Assembly: GCF_016865485.1 (NCBI RefSeq)
Contig: NZ_AP024452.1
Span: 3,060,501-3,124,500 of the forward strand
DNA length: 64,000 nucleotides
From: Luteitalea sp. TBR-22
Lineage (GTDB): Bacteria > Acidobacteriota > Vicinamibacteria > Vicinamibacterales > Vicinamibacteraceae
Reading direction: 5' to 3'
The stretch's first letter is position 1; each line of letters begins with the position of its first letter. Below are positions 30,271 through 37,887 of the stretch, in pieces. The translations under genes and the position numbers were made by a program. A model generated the notes under the pieces. The model had not been told where the DNA came from. It did not search any database and saw only the letters and a list, made by a program, of their open reading frames with translations.

Positions 30271-30835
30271 GTCGCGCCAGCGCGTGCGGCTGCTCCTGGG
30301 CCTGCTGGCCGTGCTGGTCCTGGTGGCGTGGTGGCAGTTCGGCGGCAGTCCGGCCGGCTCGGCAGCCGTCCGGCCCCCGACACCGGCGCAGTCCGCGCCC
30401 ACCGCGCCGGGGCAGACGCCGTCCGCCGTGCTGGCCGAGGGCATCGGCCTCGACCGGTTGAGCGAGGACCGACCCGCCCCGCAGGAGGGGGGGCGCGACC
30501 CGTTCCGGGGCGGTGCGGCCGAGCCGGCGCCGCCCGGCGCGGGCTCGAGTGGGCCGGCCAAGCCGGTCGCGCCGGTGGCGCCGCCACCGCCAGTCGTGCC
30601 GATGGGGCCACCCCAGCCGCCTCCGCCGCCGCCGATCACGGTCAAGTTCATCGGTGTCGTGTCGAGGCACGACGTGGGCAAGGTGGCCGTCCTCAGCGAC
30701 GGCAAGAACGTCTACTATGGCCGGGCGGGCGAGATCGTCGACGGCCGGTGGCGGATCGTGTCGATCGGCGAGGAATCCCTCCAGATCGAGTACGTCGACG
30801 GCCGCGGGCGCCAGACCGTGCGCCTGACCGGGTGA
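30260..30835 (+). CDS. PilP/GspC-like linker protein
   Basis: 191 residues: one N-terminal membrane helix (LLLGLLAVLVLVAWW), a long Pro/Ala/Gly-rich linker (about 30-125, including PPPPPP), and a C-terminal beta domain (VKFIGVVSRHDVGKVAVLSDGKNVYYGRAG; the end IEYVDGRGRQTVRLTG). This is the layout of PilP and of GspC HR domains, which bind the N0/N1 part of secretins. It overlaps pilO by 11 bp and precedes the secretin. Naming as PilP is by position and layout. Confidence 0.78.
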   Translation: MAAESRQRVRLLLGLLAVLVLVAWWQFGGSPAGSAAVRPPTPAQSAPTAPGQTPSAVLAEGIGLDRLSEDRPAPQEGGRDPFRGGAAEPAPPGAGSSGPAKPVAPVAPPPPVVPMGPPQPPPPPPITVKFIGVVSRHDVGKVAVLSDGKNVYYGRAGEIVDGRWRIVSIGEESLQIEYVDGRGRQTVRLTG

Positions 30836-30897
30836 GGCGGGCCGGGCGCGCGAGCGTGGGCAACCAACGACGAGGCAACGTGCAGACAGGCGTGACG

Positions 30898-33321
30898 ATG
30901 CAGCGGGTGATGCGGGCGACGGGCGTGGGGGTGCTGCTGGCGGGGCTCTGCCTCGGCGCGGCGGCGTGCGCCTCGTCGAGCGCGTACAACCGCGGGCGTG
31001 AGGCGTGGCTCAAGGGGGAGTGGGACCAGGCGGTGGTCAACTTCCGCGAGGCGCTCCAGGAACACCCCGACCGCACCGACTACAAGGGCGCGCTGCAGCA
31101 GGCAATGCAGACGGCGTCGATGGCGCACCTCAAGGTGGCACGCGAGGCCGACGAGAAGGGCGACCTCGAACTGGCGATCGTGGAGTACCGCAAGGTCTAC
31201 GAGTACGACCCGTCCAACCGCAACTCGATGCTGCGGGCCGCCGAAATCGAGAAGGAACTGCGCGAGCGGGCCGAGGCCGCGCGCCCCCGGCCGGCCATCG
31301 AGGCGATGCGCGAGACGGCGCGCCAGCGGTCGGCGCCGCCGCTGCTCAACCCGGCGTCGCGCGATCCGCTGGACATCAAGTTCTCGCAGGCCGGGTCGCA
31401 GGACGTGCTGACCTTCATCGGCAAGGCCACCGGCATCAACGTGATGTTCGAGTCGACCTTCCGGCCGGCGCAGATCACGGTCGACCTGACCGGCCTGTCG
31501 CTCGAGGAGGCACTGAACCAGGTGATGTCGGCCTCCAACAACTTCTACAAGGTCGTCAACCCGCGGACGATCATGGTCATCCCCGACACGCCGCCGAAAC
31601 GGTCGGCGTACGAGGAGCAGGTCATCCGCACCTTCTACCTGTCGCACGCCGACGCGACCGAGCTGGTGCAGACGGTGCAGCAGATCCTGCAGCTGCCGGG
31701 CCTGCCCGTGCAGCCGCGCGTGCTCGCCAACAAGACGCAGAACTCGCTCACCGTGCGCGCCTCCGACCGGGTGATGAACATCATCGACCAGGTCGTGCGC
31801 AACAACGACAAGCCGCGCGCCGAGATCGTCGTCGACGTCGAGATCATCGAGGTCAACCGGGCGCGGGCCAAGGAAGTGGGCCTGAACCTGTCGCAGTACG
31901 CGGTGGGGGCGATCTTCTCGCCGGAGGCGCCTCCGGCCAGCGAGGGCGGCCAGCCGCCGTTCAACCTCAACACGATCACCCGCGGGATCAGCGCGGCCGA
32001 CTTCTACCTGACCGTGCCGCAGGCGGTGGTCAACTTCCTGGCCACCGACAACAACAACAAGATCATCGCCAAGCCGCAGCTGCGCGGCATGGAAGGCAAG
32101 ACGATCACGCTGGACCTCGGCGACGAGATCCCGGTGCCCAGCACGACGTTCGGCGGCCTCGGCGGGGGCGGCCTGACGACCATCCCGATCAACCAGTTCA
32201 ACTACCGCACCGTCGGCATCAAGGTGAAGCTGAACGCGCCGCGGGTGACGCTGGAAGGCGAGATCGTGTCGGAGCTCGAGGTCGAGAGCAGCACGCTCGG
32301 CGCCAACATCGACATCGCCGGCCAGAGCCTGCCGACCTTCGGCACCCGCCGGGTGACCTCGGTCATCCGCATGCGGGAAGGCGAGTCGCTGATGCTCGCG
32401 GGGCTGCTGCGCGAGGACCAGCGGCGGGCGCTCACCGGCTTCCCGGGGCTGCTGCACACCCCGATCCTGCGACGCATCTTCGGCAACACCGTCGACCAGA
32501 TCACGCAGACCGACATCGTGTTCCTGATGACGCCGCGCCTGGTGCGATCGTCGGAGATCACGCAGGAGAACCTCGACCCGATCTACATCGGCAGCCAGCA
32601 GAACCTCGGCCTGACGGGCGCGCCGCCGCTGATTGCCGTCGACCCGAACGCGCAGGCCGCGCCGGCAGCCCCGGCCACCGCACCAGCCGCGGCGCCGGGC
32701 ACCGTTCCGCAGCCAGTGGCGACGATGCCGGTGGTGACGCCACAGACAGGGCAGGTGACCTCCACGCCGTCGGTGCTGCCCCCGTCGCCGCAGGCCGCGC
32801 CGACGCCGGCGCCCCCGCCGACGCCGATCACGCCGGTCCCGGAGGCGCCTGCCGGCGCAGCGCAGGCCGCGACCCCGCCGCCGCCCGCTGCCGCGCCGCC
32901 GACGCCGACCGCGCGGCTCGCCATCACCGTGCCCGGGCCGCAGTTTGCCGTCGGCGGAGGACCGTACACGGTGCCGATCACGATTGCCGGCGCGCAGCGC
33001 GTCTCGACGATCAGCGTGTCGGTGACCTACAACCCTTCGGTCTTGCGCGTGCGGACCGTCCAGCCGGGCACCTTCCTGGCGCAGGGTGGAGTCACGCCGA
33101 CCTTCACGCAGCAGGTCGATCCCGGCGTCGGCCGGGTGGACCTGACCGCCCTCCGCCCCGGTGACCAGGTCGGGGCCACCGGCACCGGGCTGATCGCCAC
33201 GCTCGTCTTCGAGGCGATCGCGCCGGGACAGTCTTCCATCACGCCGGCCGGCGTGGCGAGCACGCCCGAGCAGGCGAGCGTGGGCCTGCAACTGGTGCCC
33301 GCGACCGTCACCGTGCGATGA
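30898..33321 (+). CDS. Secretin with N-terminal TPR and C-terminal cohesin domain (PilQ/GspD-like)
   Basis: 807 residues, an outer-membrane gate. Lipobox-like LGAAAC with the cysteine at 24; TPR repeats about 28-120 (EAWLKGEWDQAVVNFREAL); STN/N-domains about 155-310; the secretin core has VDVEIIEVNRARAKEVG, VPQAVVNFLATDNNNKIIAKPQLRG and the signature VESSTLG...GTRRVTSVIRMREGESLMLAGLL. A Pro/Ala-rich linker (about 575-670) leads to a cohesin-type domain (about 675-807; TVPGPQFAVGGGPYTVPI, VSVTYNPSVLRVRTV). ATG 30898 gives the signal peptide. It overlaps the next gene by 4 bp. The cohesin suggests it can anchor or bind a partner at the outer membrane. Confidence 0.92.
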   Translation: MQRVMRATGVGVLLAGLCLGAAACASSSAYNRGREAWLKGEWDQAVVNFREALQEHPDRTDYKGALQQAMQTASMAHLKVAREADEKGDLELAIVEYRKVYEYDPSNRNSMLRAAEIEKELRERAEAARPRPAIEAMRETARQRSAPPLLNPASRDPLDIKFSQAGSQDVLTFIGKATGINVMFESTFRPAQITVDLTGLSLEEALNQVMSASNNFYKVVNPRTIMVIPDTPPKRSAYEEQVIRTFYLSHADATELVQTVQQILQLPGLPVQPRVLANKTQNSLTVRASDRVMNIIDQVVRNNDKPRAEIVVDVEIIEVNRARAKEVGLNLSQYAVGAIFSPEAPPASEGGQPPFNLNTITRGISAADFYLTVPQAVVNFLATDNNNKIIAKPQLRGMEGKTITLDLGDEIPVPSTTFGGLGGGGLTTIPINQFNYRTVGIKVKLNAPRVTLEGEIVSELEVESSTLGANIDIAGQSLPTFGTRRVTSVIRMREGESLMLAGLLREDQRRALTGFPGLLHTPILRRIFGNTVDQITQTDIVFLMTPRLVRSSEITQENLDPIYIGSQQNLGLTGAPPLIAVDPNAQAAPAAPATAPAAAPGTVPQPVATMPVVTPQTGQVTSTPSVLPPSPQAAPTPAPPPTPITPVPEAPAGAAQAATPPPPAAAPPTPTARLAITVPGPQFAVGGGPYTVPITIAGAQRVSTISVSVTYNPSVLRVRTVQPGTFLAQGGVTPTFTQQVDPGVGRVDLTALRPGDQVGATGTGLIATLVFEAIAPGQSSITPAGVASTPEQASVGLQLVPATVTVR

Positions 33322-33830
33322 ACATCCTCCTCGGCGGCCTGCGGCGGGTGCGCCGCGCTGCTGGCGGCGCGCGGGACGGCTACACGTTCGTTGAGTTGCT
33401 GGTGGTCGCGGCCATCGTCCTGATCATGGCCACGGCGGTGCTGCCGCTCAGCAAGGTGGGCATCCAGCGGCAGAAGGAAGTGGAACTGCGGCGGACCCTC
33501 CGGGAGTTGCGCACGGCCATCGATCGCTACAAGGACGCGGCCGACCTGCAGCAGATCTCCAACCTCGAGATCGAGCCCGACGACATGGGCTACCCGCCGG
33601 ACCTCGAGACGCTCGTCAAGGGCGTGACCAAGGCCGGCGACGCGACGCAGACCAAGCTGCGCTTCCTCAGGCGCATCCCCGTCGACCCGCTGACGGGCGA
33701 CGCCGAGTGGGGCCTGCGCTCCTACCAGGATCGCCCCGACTCGACGTCGTGGGGCGGGCAGAACGTGTTCGATGTGTACTCCAAGGCAGGCGGGACGGGA
33801 CTCGATGGCACGCCCTACAGCGAGTGGTGA
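33318..33830 (+). CDS. Type II secretion-like pseudopilin (GspG-like), first of two
   Basis: 170 residues. The prepilin peptidase motif is G-YTFVELLVVAAIVLIMA with Glu at +5 after processing, behind a 20-residue basic leader. Conserved downstream segments include LRRTLRELRTAIDRYKDAAD and FLRRIPVDPLTGDAEWGLRSY, typical of GspG. It ends in G-TPYSEW, shared with the next pseudopilin (G-QPYNEW). ATG 33318 overlaps the secretin stop (ATGA). It should form the pseudopilus with the following gene. Confidence 0.9.
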   Translation: MNILLGGLRRVRRAAGGARDGYTFVELLVVAAIVLIMATAVLPLSKVGIQRQKEVELRRTLRELRTAIDRYKDAADLQQISNLEIEPDDMGYPPDLETLVKGVTKAGDATQTKLRFLRRIPVDPLTGDAEWGLRSYQDRPDSTSWGGQNVFDVYSKAGGTGLDGTPYSEW

Positions 33831-33834
33831 GGCG

Positions 33835-34254
33835 ATGGTGATCCGCGAGCTGGCGGTGGAGCGCGCGCGGCGACGGCGGGGCTTCACGCTCCTCGAGATG
33901 ATGGTGGTGATGGCGCTGATCGTCGTCATCGCCGGCATGGCGATGGCCAGCTACCGCAACGCCGTCACCCTGGCGCAGGAGGCCGTGCTGCGCGAGGACC
34001 TGTTCCGCATGCGCGACGCGATCGACCAGTACTACGCCGACAAGAACAAGTACCCGTCGTCGCTCGAGGCCCTGGTGAGCGACGGCTACCTCCGCGCCCT
34101 CCCCGAGGACCCCTTCACCAGGTCGGCGTCGACCTGGCAGGAGATCCCCGCCGAGCCCGACGCCAACAACCCGACGGCCGAGCCCGGCGTGTACAACGTC
34201 AAGAGCGGCTCGGACCGCATCGCGATGAACGGCCAGCCGTACAACGAGTGGTGA
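33835..34254 (+). CDS. Type II secretion-like pseudopilin (GspG-like), second of two
   Basis: 139 residues; basic leader RARRRR then the processing site G-FTLLEMMVVMALIVVIAGMA with Glu at +5. The body LREDLFRMRDAIDQYYADKNKYPSSLEALV and LPEDPFT is the GspG/major pseudopilin pattern. The chosen ATG lies 4 bp after the preceding stop; an ATG at 33805 would add ten residues inside that gene. Last gene of the operon, closed by a strong hairpin. Confidence 0.92.
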   Translation: MVIRELAVERARRRRGFTLLEMMVVMALIVVIAGMAMASYRNAVTLAQEAVLREDLFRMRDAIDQYYADKNKYPSSLEALVSDGYLRALPEDPFTRSASTWQEIPAEPDANNPTAEPGVYNVKSGSDRIAMNGQPYNEW

Positions 34255-34273
34255 GCGCCGGGGCGCTCACCAC
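34248..34273 (+). terminator. Perfect 12-bp hairpin at the end of the pilus/secretion operon
   Basis: GTGGTGAGCGCC (34248-34259) and GGCGCTCACCAC (34262-34273) are fully complementary with a 2-nt loop; the stem includes the TGA stop of the last pseudopilin. There is no T-run. It lies between convergent genes. Confidence 0.55.
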
Positions 34274-34344
34274 CCTGGTGTGGGGCGATGTCGAGGGCCC
34301 GCGTGCGAACCGGGCACCTCGATCATCCGCTGTGGCGCCGAGTG

Positions 34345-34707
34345 CTAGCGGGTCACCGCTGCCACCGGCGTGACCGCGTCCTGGTCCTGCTCGCCGGTAC
34401 GGATCCGCACGACGCGCTCGACCGGCAGGACGAAGATCTTCCCGTCGCCGACGTCGCCGGTGCGGGCAGCCTCCGTGATTGCGTCGATGGTGGGCTCGAC
34501 GAAGCCGTTGCTCACGCCGATCTCGATGCGCACCTTCTCGGCCAGCGACATCTTGACGGTGGTGCCGCGGTAGTTCTCGACGTGTTCCGTTTCGCCGCCG
34601 TGCCCCTGCACGCGGCTGATGGTGAGTCCGCGCACCTGCACGCGGTAGAGGGCCTCGAGCACGGCATTGACGCGCTCGGGACGCACGATGGCGACGATCA
34701 TCTTCAT
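34345..34707 (-). CDS. glnK: PII nitrogen signal-transduction protein lacking the uridylylated tyrosine
   Basis: 120 residues of the GlnB/GlnK family, which block AmtB when nitrogen is plentiful and read ATP/ADP/2-oxoglutarate. Conserved: MKMIVAIVRPERVNAVLEAL at the start, the B-loop TGDVGDGKIFVLPVE and RIRTGE. The T-loop is NYRGTTVKMSLAEKVRIE: Y46 is present but position 51, the UMPylated tyrosine of enteric PII, is valine. Control is therefore probably by ligand only. It overlaps the amtB stop by 4 bp (ATGA), so the order is amtB-glnK, the reverse of the usual glnK-amtB. Confidence 0.92.
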   Translation of the reverse strand: MKMIVAIVRPERVNAVLEALYRVQVRGLTISRVQGHGGETEHVENYRGTTVKMSLAEKVRIEIGVSNGFVEPTIDAITEAARTGDVGDGKIFVLPVERVVRIRTGEQDQDAVTPVAAVTR

Positions 34708-35987
34708 GCCCGGCCTCCTTCGGTCGATACGGCCGCGCCCGCGAGCACGCTGGGCGCGAGATCGGGGCCGATGAGGATGGCGCCGTCCCCGTGCGCGTAC
34801 GCCTCTTCGCCATGGTCGCTGACGTCGAGGCCAAGGGCCTCGTCACGCGTCGTGGCGCGCAGCGGCAGCACGAGCCCGATCAGCTTGAGCAGCACGAAGG
34901 TCATCACCACGCTGTAGGCGAGCGCCGCGCCGATGCCGGCCGCCTGGATCGCGATCTGGCCGGGATTGCCACCGAGCAGCCCGTTGGCGGCGCCGCTCCA
35001 CGCCTGGTCGGCGAACACCCCGGTGAGCAGCGCGCCCACCGTGCCGCCGACGCCGTGCGCGGCCACCACGTCGAGCGAGTCGTCAAGACGGGTCCGCGCC
35101 CGCAACATGATCGCGAAGTAGCTCGGGAACGCCGCCAGGGCGCCCAGCGCCAGCGACGAGGCCGGGCTGATGTAGCCGGCGGCCGGCGTGATGGCGACCA
35201 GCCCGACGACGATGCCGGTGGCGCCGCCGACGGCAGTCACCCGCCCCGTGCGGACCACGTCGAGGAGCGTCCAGACGACCAGGGTGGCCATCGGCGCCAG
35301 CATCGTGTTGGTGAAGGCGAGGCCGGCGATGCCGTTGGCCGACAGCGCGCTGCCGGCATTGAAGCCGAACCAGCCGAACCAGAGCAGTCCCGCGCCGAGC
35401 AGCACGAACGGCACGTTGTGGGGCAGCATCGCCTGCCGGCCATGGTCGGCCCGTGGCCCGACCACGATCGCCGCCACGGCGGCGGCGGCCGCCGCGTTGA
35501 CATGCACCACCGTGCCGCCAGCGAAGTCCAGGGCGCCCATCGTCGCCAGCCAACCGCCGCCCCACACCCAGTGCGCGACCGGCGCGTACACCGCCACGAC
35601 CCACAGGCTGATGAACGCGATGTAGGCGCCGAAGCGCATGCGTTCGACGATCGCGCCCGAGATGAGCGCGGCGGTGATCACCGCGAACGTCCCCTGGAAT
35701 GCCATGAACAGCACATGGGGAATCGTGCCCTGCGGGTCCAGCGTCACGCCACGGAGCAGGCCGAACTTCAGTCCGCCAATCCAGGCCGTGCCGGGCGCGA
35801 ACGCGAGCGAGTAGCCGACCAGGGCCCACGCCACGCCCGCGAAGCCCAACGAGATGAACGACATCATCATCGTGTTGAGCGCGTTCTTGGACCGGACCAG
35901 CCCGCCGTAGAAGAAGGCCAGGGCCGGGGTCATCAGCAGCACGAGGGCCGTGGACACGAGCATCCACGCCACATCTGCGTTGTTCAT
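34704..35987 (-). CDS. amtB: Ammonium transporter Amt
   Basis: 427 residues with eleven likely membrane helices. Typical segments: WMLVSTALVLLMTPALAFFYGGLVRSKN, FQGTFAVITAALISGAIVERMRF, and DFAGGTVVHVNAAAAA with the pore histidine. ATG 35987 follows GGAGG by 4 bp and starts the conserved ADVAWMLVSTALVLLM; the frame runs open to 36098 without similarity. It is co-transcribed with glnK. Upstream lie paired GACA-N4-TGTC repeats and then the sigma54 activator, which suggests nitrogen-responsive activation. Confidence 0.95.
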   Translation of the reverse strand: MNNADVAWMLVSTALVLLMTPALAFFYGGLVRSKNALNTMMMSFISLGFAGVAWALVGYSLAFAPGTAWIGGLKFGLLRGVTLDPQGTIPHVLFMAFQGTFAVITAALISGAIVERMRFGAYIAFISLWVVAVYAPVAHWVWGGGWLATMGALDFAGGTVVHVNAAAAAAVAAIVVGPRADHGRQAMLPHNVPFVLLGAGLLWFGWFGFNAGSALSANGIAGLAFTNTMLAPMATLVVWTLLDVVRTGRVTAVGGATGIVVGLVAITPAAGYISPASSLALGALAAFPSYFAIMLRARTRLDDSLDVVAAHGVGGTVGALLTGVFADQAWSGAANGLLGGNPGQIAIQAAGIGAALAYSVVMTFVLLKLIGLVLPLRATTRDEALGLDVSDHGEEAYAHGDGAILIGPDLAPSVLAGAAVSTEGGRA

Positions 35988-35991
35988 CGAT

Positions 35992-36005
35992 CCTCCGAAA
36001 GGAGG
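35992..36005 (-). promoter_or_regulatory. Hairpin sequestering the amtB Shine-Dalgarno
   Basis: On the mRNA, CCTCC-TTTC-GGAGG forms a 5-bp stem whose right arm is the amtB ribosome-binding site (GGAGG, 4 nt before ATG). Such a fold could lower or tune translation. Seen in sequence; effect inferred. Confidence 0.45.
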
Positions 36006-36110
36006 CGACCTGCCGGGCGGGACGTCGGTGTCCCACGCGGGTCGCATCCACTCGGCTGATTGCTGTAGCAATTTCGATGCTCGCGACCAGTGACCCACGC
36101 TGTGACTTTT

Positions 36111-36124
36111 GCAAACTGTTGCCA
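36111..36124 (-). promoter_or_regulatory. Sigma54-like promoter candidate of amtB (imperfect)
   Basis: On the minus strand this reads TGGCAACAGTTTGC. Flanks match the -24/-12 consensus (TGGC...TTTGC), but GG and GC are 9 bases apart, not 10, which usually impairs sigma54 binding. A second candidate with correct spacing but poor flanks is TGGGTCACTGGTCGC at 36083-36097. Confidence 0.3.
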
Positions 36125-36172
36125 GCGTGTGACTTCCGGCCGATTTGCCGGAGATGCCTACAGCACGATTAC

Positions 36173-36215
36173 GACATTTTTGTCGCCCGATCAGGTGTGA
36201 TCTGACATTCGTGTC
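36173..36215. promoter_or_regulatory. Paired enhancer-like repeats upstream of amtB
   Basis: GACA-TTTT-TGTC (36173-36184) and GACA-TTCG-TGTC (36204-36215), each followed by GC. Their starts are 31 bp apart, about three helical turns, so both face the same side of the helix. They lie 186-228 bp before the amtB start and next to the 3' end of the activator gene. Two related sites lie before the porin gene (39288-39329). Confidence 0.65.
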
Positions 36216-36218
36216 GCC

Positions 36219-37775
36219 TCACTCGCGGCGGAAGCGACCCACGTCGATCCCGAGCTTCTTCACCTTGTAGGCAACGATGCGCTCGGTGGTGTCCAGCAGG
36301 CGGGCCGTCCGCGCGAGGTTGCCACCGGCCGTCTTCAGCGCGTCCTGGATGAGGTCGGTCTCCAGGGCGGCCGTGGCAGCGGCCAGGGACGCGCGCGGCA
36401 GGGTGCCCGAGACTTCGGCGGTCTGCAGGCTCGGCGGCAGGTCGTGTCCATGGATCACGCCTCCGGCGGCGACCAGGACGGCCCGCTCGATGCAGTTCTC
36501 CAGTTCGCGGACGTTGCCGGGCCAGTGATAGCTCATGAGCATGTCGATGGCCGTGGTGGCGAGGCGGCGGACGTCCTTGCCGTGCGCCGAGGCGTACTTC
36601 TCGACGAAGTGATCGGCCAGCAACAGGATGTCGGGCTTGCGGTCGCGCAAGGGCGGGAGGAACAGGGAGAAGACATTGAGGCGGTAGTACAGGTCTTCAC
36701 GGAAGGTCCGCGCCTTGACCGCCTCCTCGAGGTCGCGGTTGGTGGCGGCGATGAGCCGCACGTTGACCCGAATGGTCTGCGTCCCGCCGAGCCGCTCGAA
36801 CTCGCGCTCCTGCAGCACCCGCAGCAGCTTCACCTGCGTGCCCAGCGACAACTCACCGACCTCGTCGAGGAACAGCGTGCCGCCGTGCGCCAGCTCGAAT
36901 CGGCCCTTCTTGGCGGTCCGCGCGTCGGTGAAGGCGCCGGCCTCGTGGCCGAACAGCTCCGACTCCACGAGGCCCTCCGGCAGCGCGCCGCAGTTGACCT
37001 TCACGAACGGCTTGCTGGCGCGGGCCGAGTGGTAGTGGATGGCGTGGGCGATGAGTTCCTTGCCGGTCCCCGATTCCCCCCTGATCAGCGCGGTGGTCTG
37101 GCTGCGGGCCACTTGCGTGACCTGCCCGAACAGGGCCTGCATGGGGCGACTGCTGCCGATGATGTTGCGGAAATCGTAGCGGGCCCGCAGTTCCTCGCGG
37201 AGCTGGGCGTTCTCGGCCACCAGTTGCTGCCGTTCGGCCTGCTGCAGCGCGTGGACGCGCACCGCGTACCCCAGGAGGGAGGCCACGACGCCGAGGAACT
37301 GCATCAGTCGCTCGACGTCGGCGTCCGGCCGATGGGGGCGCGCCAGGCCGACGGCACCCACGCAGGCGCCCGCAGCGCAGATGGGCACGCACAGGAACGA
37401 GGTGTCCTCGCCGCCGGCGGCGGCCTTGGTGTGGACGCCGGTCCGGTTCAGGAACAGCGGCTCCTGGCTGGCTTTCGGGACCACCACCGGGCGCCCGGTC
37501 TCGACGACCCGCCCGATGATGCCTTCCCCGACCCGATACTTGACCCGCTGCGCCGTCTGCCAGTTGATCCCGGTGGTCGCGGCCACCGAGAGTTCGCGCC
37601 CGTCGCCCTCGCGGAGCGCGATCAGCCCGCTGCGGGCCGACACCGCCTCCGCCACGTGTTCGAGGGCACGCGTCAGCGCCGTCTTCAGGTTGGGCGCCTC
37701 ACTCAACACCGGGCCGAGCGACAGCAGGGCCGAGAGGTGATCCCTCTCGACCCGGTCGACCAGTTGCCTCGACAT
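36219..37775 (-). CDS. Sigma54-dependent activator with GAF domain (NifA-like), GAFTDA variant
   Basis: 518 residues: N-terminal GAF sensor (about 20-175), a coiled-coil linker (LQQAERQQLVAENAQLREEL), an AAA+ domain with Walker A GESGTGKE (233-240), Walker B TLFLDEVGEL, and a C-terminal Fis-type HTH (ALKTAGGNLARTARLLDTTERIVAYKVKKLG). The sigma54-contacting L1 loop is GAFTDA (280-285) instead of GAFTGA; the corresponding Gly-to-Asp change in E. coli NorR is known to relieve repression by its GAF domain. It stands between the porin and amtB, each preceded by paired repeats, so both are plausible targets. No nif gene is present. Confidence 0.92.
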   Translation of the reverse strand: MSRQLVDRVERDHLSALLSLGPVLSEAPNLKTALTRALEHVAEAVSARSGLIALREGDGRELSVAATTGINWQTAQRVKYRVGEGIIGRVVETGRPVVVPKASQEPLFLNRTGVHTKAAAGGEDTSFLCVPICAAGACVGAVGLARPHRPDADVERLMQFLGVVASLLGYAVRVHALQQAERQQLVAENAQLREELRARYDFRNIIGSSRPMQALFGQVTQVARSQTTALIRGESGTGKELIAHAIHYHSARASKPFVKVNCGALPEGLVESELFGHEAGAFTDARTAKKGRFELAHGGTLFLDEVGELSLGTQVKLLRVLQEREFERLGGTQTIRVNVRLIAATNRDLEEAVKARTFREDLYYRLNVFSLFLPPLRDRKPDILLLADHFVEKYASAHGKDVRRLATTAIDMLMSYHWPGNVRELENCIERAVLVAAGGVIHGHDLPPSLQTAEVSGTLPRASLAAATAALETDLIQDALKTAGGNLARTARLLDTTERIVAYKVKKLGIDVGRFRRE

Positions 37776-37853
37776 CCGGGCATAAGCCTACGCCTATCCG
37801 GCCCGGATGTGCCTCCCGATACGCGCGGCATGACGCAGTCGGCTGGTGCGGCC

Positions 37854-37871
37854 CGGTGCGGCGCCGCACCG
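37854..37871. terminator. 18-bp perfect palindrome downstream of the porin gene
   Basis: CGGTGCGGC-GCCGCACCG (37854-37871) directly follows the porin stop on the minus strand and precedes the activator gene. It may end porin transcription, leaving the activator under its own promoter. No T-run. Confidence 0.4.
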
Positions 37872-37887
37872 CAGACCGCCCGTCCCC

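Noticed and set aside
36219-37775. Nitrogen-fixation locus, because the activator resembles NifA
   Set aside because: No nif structural or cofactor gene is present, and the HTH/GAF layout is shared by many sigma54 activators. Neighbours point to ammonium uptake instead.
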